From: Candidatus Poribacteria bacterium
GTDB lineage: Bacteria; Poribacteria; WGA-4E; WGA-3G
Direction: 5' to 3'
DNA: 9,954 nucleotides
Assembly (NCBI GenBank): GCA_009842375.1
Contig: VYFM01000417.1
Coordinates: 1 to 9,954 of the forward strand
This document shows, piece by piece, positions 6,066-9,954 of this stretch. Position numbers and translations under genes: made by a program. The notes beneath the pieces were generated by a model that searched no databases, was not told the origin of the DNA, and worked only from the letters and a program-made list of their open reading frames with translations. Numbering within the stretch: position 1 is the first letter of the stretch; each line of letters opens with the position of its first letter.

Positions 6066-7386
6066 TATTGAGTCTTTCATTTATATGATCTACGATTTTG
6101 TCCAATGGGACATTCTCTTGTTCTCTGGTTGTCAAATCTCTGACAGCAGCGGTGCCGGTTGCCAACTCATCCGAACCGAGGATGACAGCGTAAGGAATAC
6201 CTTTAGTATCAGCATATTTCATCTGTGTGCTAATCTTGCCCGGACGGAAATATACCTCAGTTCTTATGCCACCGTGTCTTAGTACTGTTGCCAATTTGAG
6301 AGATTCTGTCATCAGGTCATCATCAAATACGGTCATTAGTACCTGCGTCACCGTTTTTCCAACAGTGGATGGAAACATATCGAATTCTTCCATCACGTCG
6401 ATTATCCGCTCAATGCCGAAACTGGTGCCTGTGGCGGGGTAACTCTGTTTGCTAAAGCTTCCGATGAGTTCATCATATCTGCCACCTCCAGTGATGCTGC
6501 CAATCTTCGGTTCTTCAACGACCGTTTCATAGATCGGTCCAGTGTAGTATTCCAAGCCACGCACCATTGCAACGTTTACTCTGTAGCATTCCTCGGGAAC
6601 GCCAAGAGTTGTTAGATATCCGATTAGTTCCTCCAAGTCAGCAATGCCTTCACTTGCGGTTTTTAAATCACCCAGTTGTTGTTTCATCTCATTGAGTACT
6701 GTTGCTGCATCCCCTTCAACCTGTAGGAGTGTAATCAGTTTTTCAATCACATCGTCTGGTATTTTATTTTCCCGCAATTCTGCTGTGACACCGTCCAACC
6801 CAATTTTATCCAATTTGTCAATAGAACGGTAAAGACCACCAAGTTGTTCTGAAGGAACACCGGCATATTGACCTATTCCGGTAATGAGTTTTCTATCATT
6901 GATATTGATTTCGAATTGTTTGAAGCCGAGACGGGACAACACTTGATAGATAAGATTGACATTTTCCGCGTCTGCCAACATGCTATCACTGCCGACGGTA
7001 TCCGCATCGCACTGGAAAAACTGACGGTAACGTCCTTTTTGTGGTCGTTCTGCACGCCATACTGGATCAATTTGGTACCGCTTAAACGGTTTCGGCAGCT
7101 GCGGATACATAGCAATCACACGGCAAAGTGGCACAGAAAGATCGTAACGGAGTGAGATGTCTTCCTTTCCACCTGTATGTCCTGCTTGGTATATAAGTTT
7201 CTCTGCATCCGGACCATATTTTCCAGTAAGGACTTCAGACAATTCAAGCGCAGGTGTCTGCAACGGCTCAAATCCAAATTCTTCAAAAACATCACGAATC
7301 ACATCTATAACATATTGTCTACGTATCATCTGCTCTGGTAGAATGTCTCGCATCCCGCGCGGGACACGCGGCTTAATGGTTGCCAT
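6049..7386 (-). CDS. hisS: Histidyl-tRNA synthetase
   Basis: Class II synthetase that charges tRNA-His with histidine using ATP; cytoplasmic; 445 aa, a normal length. The N-terminus PRGMRDILPEQM is the usual HisRS opening. SLRYDLSVPLCR (about 78-89) and motif 2, YQIDPVWRAERPQKGRYRQF (104-123) followed by FQCDADTVG, are of the type also seen in Bacteroidetes-like and eukaryote-like HisRS. The histidine-binding signatures are VRGLEYYTG (R276) and GGGRYDEL (300-307). Motif 3 is complete as TGTSFGIER (R327). The C-terminal anticodon-binding domain runs from about 347, with GGIRTEVYFRPGKISTQMKYADTKGIPYAVILG. The start ATG at 7386 has AAGGAG 8 nt upstream, and this site overlaps the hisG stop (TAAGGAG). 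The gene thus appears coupled to hisG. It is the only one of the two HisRS-like genes here with all class II residues, so it is the active synthetase. Confidence 0.95.
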   Translation of the reverse strand: MATIKPRVPRGMRDILPEQMIRRQYVIDVIRDVFEEFGFEPLQTPALELSEVLTGKYGPDAEKLIYQAGHTGGKEDISLRYDLSVPLCRVIAMYPQLPKPFKRYQIDPVWRAERPQKGRYRQFFQCDADTVGSDSMLADAENVNLIYQVLSRLGFKQFEININDRKLITGIGQYAGVPSEQLGGLYRSIDKLDKIGLDGVTAELRENKIPDDVIEKLITLLQVEGDAATVLNEMKQQLGDLKTASEGIADLEELIGYLTTLGVPEECYRVNVAMVRGLEYYTGPIYETVVEEPKIGSITGGGRYDELIGSFSKQSYPATGTSFGIERIIDVMEEFDMFPSTVGKTVTQVLMTVFDDDLMTESLKLATVLRHGGIRTEVYFRPGKISTQMKYADTKGIPYAVILGSDELATGTAAVRDLTTREQENVPLDKIVDHINERLNNENIK

Positions 7387-7394
7387 TTTATCTG

Positions 7395-7401
7395 CTCCTT
7401 A
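7395..7401 (-). promoter_or_regulatory. hisG stop fused with hisS ribosome binding site
   Basis: On the minus strand TAAGGAG contains both the hisG TAA stop and the hisS AGGAG Shine-Dalgarno. Ribosomes ending hisG would cover or expose the hisS initiation site, so coupled translation is likely. Confidence 0.7.
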
Positions 7402-8169
7402 AATATGACCGGTAAGTGCTTGACTCCGCCGCCTACGCAATCCTTTTGCTAATGTCTGCTTCAACTCGTCAATCTTTTCACGTTTCCACGGGTCCTTCAG
7501 TGACTTCGGGTTTGCTATGAGTGTGGATTCAGATTCCCGTAGCACTTCAATTATCTTGAGATGGTTTGCCTTCAGTGTTCGTGCTGAGCTGCAATTATCA
7601 ATGATTGCATCTGCTTCTTCAGGGGGTTTTCCTTCTGTTGCACCGAATGAGAGCATAAGTGTAATCGGGGATTGGTAAGTACCGAGTGTATTGAGACGTT
7701 TCCACGGTGTTAAAATTGCGGGTGCGATGCGGTTTTCTGTCTTTTCAAGAATATATTTCTCTGCGATGTTGAGATATTCCGTAGAAATACGGATGTTTCT
7801 ATCCGCGAGGTTCACTAAATCTGTGAATGCATTGATTTCTTTTTGTTCTTCTCGAACTGCCAGTACGATACTAACGAACCCATAGTCTAACGGTAAAATT
7901 TCCTCAACATTTGCATCCGTTTCTTCAACCCAATCTTGTCCAGTAATACCCAAATCGTAGAAGTCGTCCATACCGACATAGACTGGAATCTCTTGAGGAC
8001 GGGAAATTTTTATCTGTACTTCACTGTCGTTTTGAAAGGTTGCTCGATAGGATCGGTCAGTTGACTTGTATCCGTTGAGTTCGTATCCTGCTCGTTGGAA
8101 CATTTCAAGTGTTTCAGACTGTATAGTGCCTTTCGGCAATAGTAGATTCAAATTCCTTTCTGTTTGCAT
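7399..8169 (-). CDS. hisG: ATP phosphoribosyltransferase, catalytic subunit (short-form type)
   Basis: Catalyses the first step of histidine synthesis: ATP plus PRPP gives N1-(5-phosphoribosyl)-ATP. It is 256 aa from the ATG at 8169, with GAGG about 9 nt upstream; an in-frame TTG at 8184 is less likely. HisG signatures are visible: LNLLLPKGTIQSETLEMFQRAG near the start, SRPQEIPVYVGMDDFYDLGITGQDWV (about 56-80), RISTEYLNIAEKYI, and the PRPP-binding block ADAIIDNCSSARTL (186-199). The family usually has TG before xTL in that block; here it is SA, a mild divergence. The protein ends soon after the catalytic domain (LKQTLAKGLRRRRSQALTGHI) without the ACT-like regulatory domain of long HisG. That fits a short form needing HisZ, which lies directly upstream. 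The enzyme is usually feedback-inhibited by histidine, here presumably through HisZ. Confidence 0.92.
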   Translation of the reverse strand: MQTERNLNLLLPKGTIQSETLEMFQRAGYELNGYKSTDRSYRATFQNDSEVQIKISRPQEIPVYVGMDDFYDLGITGQDWVEETDANVEEILPLDYGFVSIVLAVREEQKEINAFTDLVNLADRNIRISTEYLNIAEKYILEKTENRIAPAILTPWKRLNTLGTYQSPITLMLSFGATEGKPPEEADAIIDNCSSARTLKANHLKIIEVLRESESTLIANPKSLKDPWKREKIDELKQTLAKGLRRRRSQALTGHI

Positions 8170-8193
8170 AATTTGTTTCCTCAATTATAGTAT

Positions 8194-8287
8194 AACTCAA
8201 GTTGCTAACTATGTAGCATAAACTTTTAGTTTGCGTCTCTTAGGCACAAACTGGAAAGTTTGTGCTACATAAGTGGCAACTTAGGTT
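8194..8287. repeat. Family B nested palindrome between hisZ and hisG
   Basis: Left arm 8194-8232 and right arm 8248-8287 are imperfect inverted repeats sharing AAGTTGC, TATGTAGCA and AAACTTT blocks, about 33 of 40 positions, with a 15-nt centre. An alternative perfect hairpin, GCACAAACT-GGAA-AGTTTGTGC, occupies 8244-8265. A weaker AAACT/AGTTT hairpin sits in the left arm. The nested layout parallels family A, but the sequence is unrelated. No T-run follows on either strand. In the histidine transcript it would form a strong hairpin between hisZ and hisG. Confidence 0.75.
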
Positions 8288-8314
8288 AGTATAGCAAAGT
8301 TCGCGTTCCATCCT

Positions 8315-9754
8315 TTATGATTTATCAAGGTCTTTGAGAGTGACTTCCTCCGTGTTTCCAGTTTTTAGATCGATTCGCTGGATTGGTTGATCTTTGATTA
8401 TGTTTAGCACATAATTGTAATGTGCTTTTACGGCATAGTCATGTTGCTCTTTTAGTTCTCGTCCCATCAGATCTACCTCTACGGTTTTACCTGAACGTCT
8501 TAATGTTTCAGCGAGGTGTTGTGCTTCACTGATATTATGTGCTGAGGTTGCGATAAAGTAATCTTTATTTGCTTGAATAGGGTCATGATGTGTTTCAACA
8601 AACGCTTCTACAAGTGAATCAAATTGAAATGCAAATCCTGCCCCAGGAAGTGGTGGACCGCCAAAACTTTCGATCAATCTGTCGTATCTTCCACCTCCGC
8701 AGATGGGTAAGTTTTTTTCTGACAATTCAATCTGAAAAACAGTCCCGGTATAGAAATCAAATCCGCGTGTAATGCCCAAATTAATTTCAAAGTTGGTTAT
8801 ATTATAATTTTCCAGACACTCGCAAAGTGTGATTAATTCTTGTCGAACTTCCAAGGCATTATCACCGACACAGGTTTCCCATGCGTCCATGACAGTGTCC
8901 TTATCACCACTCATCTTTGAAACATCAATACAACGTTGTGCGGTCTCTTCTGAGATATTGAAATACCTGTTCCACCTTGCTATATAGGTTGCCTCTGCAA
9001 CACTCGGCAGCTTATCCTTCCAAGTTTCGGGACTACTCTCAGTTAGTTCTTGGATTGTTGATGTGTCAATCTTGTGGTTACCTTGATAGTCAGTTCCTTG
9101 TAAACGTCTTAACATGTTGAGTTCATCACGAAGCGATTCGATGTCCAAAAGATGATTTTCTGAGCGGAGACGCGAGAGATGGTTAATATCCCATATCACT
9201 TCGCTATGGTCTTTCGGATCAAGTGAGACCTGTTTAAATATCTCACGGAAGACACCTGTATTCCCGATTTTTAAAGTTGTTTGTGATATGTTAAGTTTTT
9301 CAAGTATTCTCACTGGTAGTGCGATAATCTCTGCGTCTGCGTGTATAGATGCCGGACCGATTAGTTCTACCCCTGCTTGCCGAAACTCACGACGGACATC
9401 CGGATTGTCAGTCTTCGGTTCCTGACGGACACATTGTCCGATGTAGTAGAGTTTGTAGGGATATGGCAGGTGTTGCAGGTCTCCGTTAGCAATGAGTCTG
9501 CAGACAGGTGCGGTGAGTTCGGGTCTGAGTGCGTAGTCGATTCTGTCTGGACCGACAAACGTAAACATCTTGTGCCGTATCTCTTCGCCAGATTGTGCGG
9601 ATAGTAGTGCGAAGGATTCAAACATTGGTGTTTGTATTTGTGCATATCCGTAATTTTGGAATGTCTCCCGGATGATATTTTCAACATAATTTCGTTGAAT
9701 CATCTGTTCGGGTAGAAAGTCGTTTGTTCCGGTAGGTTTCGTAAATTTGTCCAT
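8315..9754 (-). CDS. hisZ: HisZ-like ATP phosphoribosyltransferase regulatory subunit (HisRS paralogue)
   Basis: HisRS-like protein predicted to be the regulatory partner of short-form HisG, forming the HisZ-HisG complex. It is 479 aa from the ATG at 9754; GGAG lies 8 nt upstream, inside a longer frame starting at a TTG. Visible blocks are PTGTNDFLPEQM, ALRPELTAPVCRL, motif 2 YYIGQCVRQEP ending REFRQAGVELIG (typical of HisZ), TRGFDFYTG (R330) and GGGRYDRL (353-360). Motif 3 reads GAGFAFQFDSL, so the class II ATP-binding Arg is replaced by Ser (S380). This argues against aminoacylation, as does the intact hisS nearby. Unlike many HisZ proteins it keeps a HisRS-like C-terminal domain (VEVDLMGRELKEQHDYAVKAHYNYVL) and has a long middle insert (about 175-315). 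The alternative is a second, divergent HisRS. Confidence 0.8.
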   Translation of the reverse strand: MDKFTKPTGTNDFLPEQMIQRNYVENIIRETFQNYGYAQIQTPMFESFALLSAQSGEEIRHKMFTFVGPDRIDYALRPELTAPVCRLIANGDLQHLPYPYKLYYIGQCVRQEPKTDNPDVRREFRQAGVELIGPASIHADAEIIALPVRILEKLNISQTTLKIGNTGVFREIFKQVSLDPKDHSEVIWDINHLSRLRSENHLLDIESLRDELNMLRRLQGTDYQGNHKIDTSTIQELTESSPETWKDKLPSVAEATYIARWNRYFNISEETAQRCIDVSKMSGDKDTVMDAWETCVGDNALEVRQELITLCECLENYNITNFEINLGITRGFDFYTGTVFQIELSEKNLPICGGGRYDRLIESFGGPPLPGAGFAFQFDSLVEAFVETHHDPIQANKDYFIATSAHNISEAQHLAETLRRSGKTVEVDLMGRELKEQHDYAVKAHYNYVLNIIKDQPIQRIDLKTGNTEEVTLKDLDKS

Positions 9755-9798
9755 AAGCGTTGCTCCCAAGCAATTTCAGTTTTTGAGGTATAAGGCAC

Positions 9799-9877
9799 AA
9801 AAAACCCAGCAAACAATATTCCGGTTGTCCCAACGTGCCGCCAGTGCGGCGCGGTGGAGAGCGGTTAGTTTACTGGG
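9799..9877 (-). terminator. Branched terminator-like fold upstream of hisZ
   Basis: On the minus strand CCCAGTAAAC (9877-9868) pairs 9 of 10 with GTTTGCTGGG (9814-9805), followed at once by TTTTTT (9804-9799). Between the arms lie two small hairpins, GCCGC-loop-GCGGC (9850-9837) and GTTG-GGA-CAAC. A further hairpin, GCAAG/CTTGC (9898-9884), lies just upstream. It ends about 33 nt before the hisZ ribosome binding site. It could be an attenuator in the hisZ leader or the terminator of an upstream gene or RNA. I found no His-codon leader peptide and no T-box consensus. Confidence 0.4.
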
Positions 9878-9954
9878 ATTGTCGCAAGGTTGACTTGCTT
9901 CGTGTCCACTATGATGTATGAATAATCACTTCATCGTTCTAATCCGCCCTATTT
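9878..9954. other. Window-edge intergenic sequence, no gene recognised
   Basis: Apart from the small GCAAG/CTTGC hairpin at 9884-9898, no coding sequence is supported. A short minus-strand open stretch ends at the TAA at about 9867, but it has no start codon with a ribosome binding site and no recognisable similarity. Confidence 0.3.

Noticed and set aside
8184..8189. TATAAT on the minus strand before hisG as a -10 box
   Set aside because: A start site 7 nt downstream would leave almost no room for the hisG ribosome binding site, and there is no -35 at normal spacing.
9377..9604. Plus-strand open frame within the hisZ region
   Set aside because: It is antisense to conserved HisRS-like motifs and lacks a ribosome binding site.
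9805..9877. T-box riboswitch or RNase P fragment upstream of hisZ
   Set aside because: Only ACCGCG-like fragments match. The TGGN core of a T-box and the order of RNase P conserved blocks are absent.

Overview
The window is about 10 kb of moderately AT-rich bacterial chromosome. Several traits together suggest Candidatus Poribacteria or a close relative: three unrelated phytanoyl-CoA dioxygenase (PhyH) family genes in under 5 kb, a tandem pair of secreted LamG-domain proteins, and short nested-palindrome repeats between genes. This assignment rests on recognised gene-family and repeat style, not on a marker gene, so it is tentative. There are no rRNA or tRNA genes, no CRISPR array, no transposase and no phage genes.

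The left part (1-3868) is transcribed rightward: phyH-1 (139-927), phyH-2 (1114-1947), LamG-1 (2000-2824) and LamG-2 (3047-3868). phyH-1 and LamG-2 share an exact 20-bp leader (TATTATCAAACTCACGTTAA) followed by the same ribosome binding site string TTAAGGAG. An 88-bp nested palindrome separates phyH-1 from phyH-2 (973-1060), and a second 88-bp copy follows LamG-2 (3876-3963). A 30-bp reduced copy has supplied the stop codon of LamG-1 (2811-2840).

The right part (4004-9754) is transcribed leftward. In transcription order it holds hisZ-like (9754-8315), hisG (8169-7399), hisS (7386-6049), a calcineurin-like metallophosphoesterase with a lipoprotein-like N-terminus (6065-4890), and phyH-3 (4777-4004). 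HisG lacks the C-terminal regulatory domain and the hisZ-like protein is a HisRS paralogue that has lost the motif 3 arginine. They therefore look like the two subunits of a short-form HisZ-HisG ATP phosphoribosyltransferase, the first step of histidine synthesis. The true histidyl-tRNA synthetase lies downstream, so histidine synthesis and tRNA charging would share one transcript. The hisG stop codon overlaps the hisS ribosome binding site, and the phosphoesterase start overlaps the hisS end, which suggests translational coupling. A second nested-palindrome family lies in the hisZ-hisG gap, with a related hairpin at the left window edge (14-39). A branched terminator-like fold lies upstream of hisZ.

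The points most worth a second look are these: the phyH-2 product has HxH where the Fe-binding HxD motif should be; both palindrome families show compensatory base changes between copies; one repeat has been co-opted as a gene's 3' end; and the hisZ-hisG-hisS cluster has sequence-level signs of subunit specialisation. I see no clearly new multi-gene defence or biosynthetic system.
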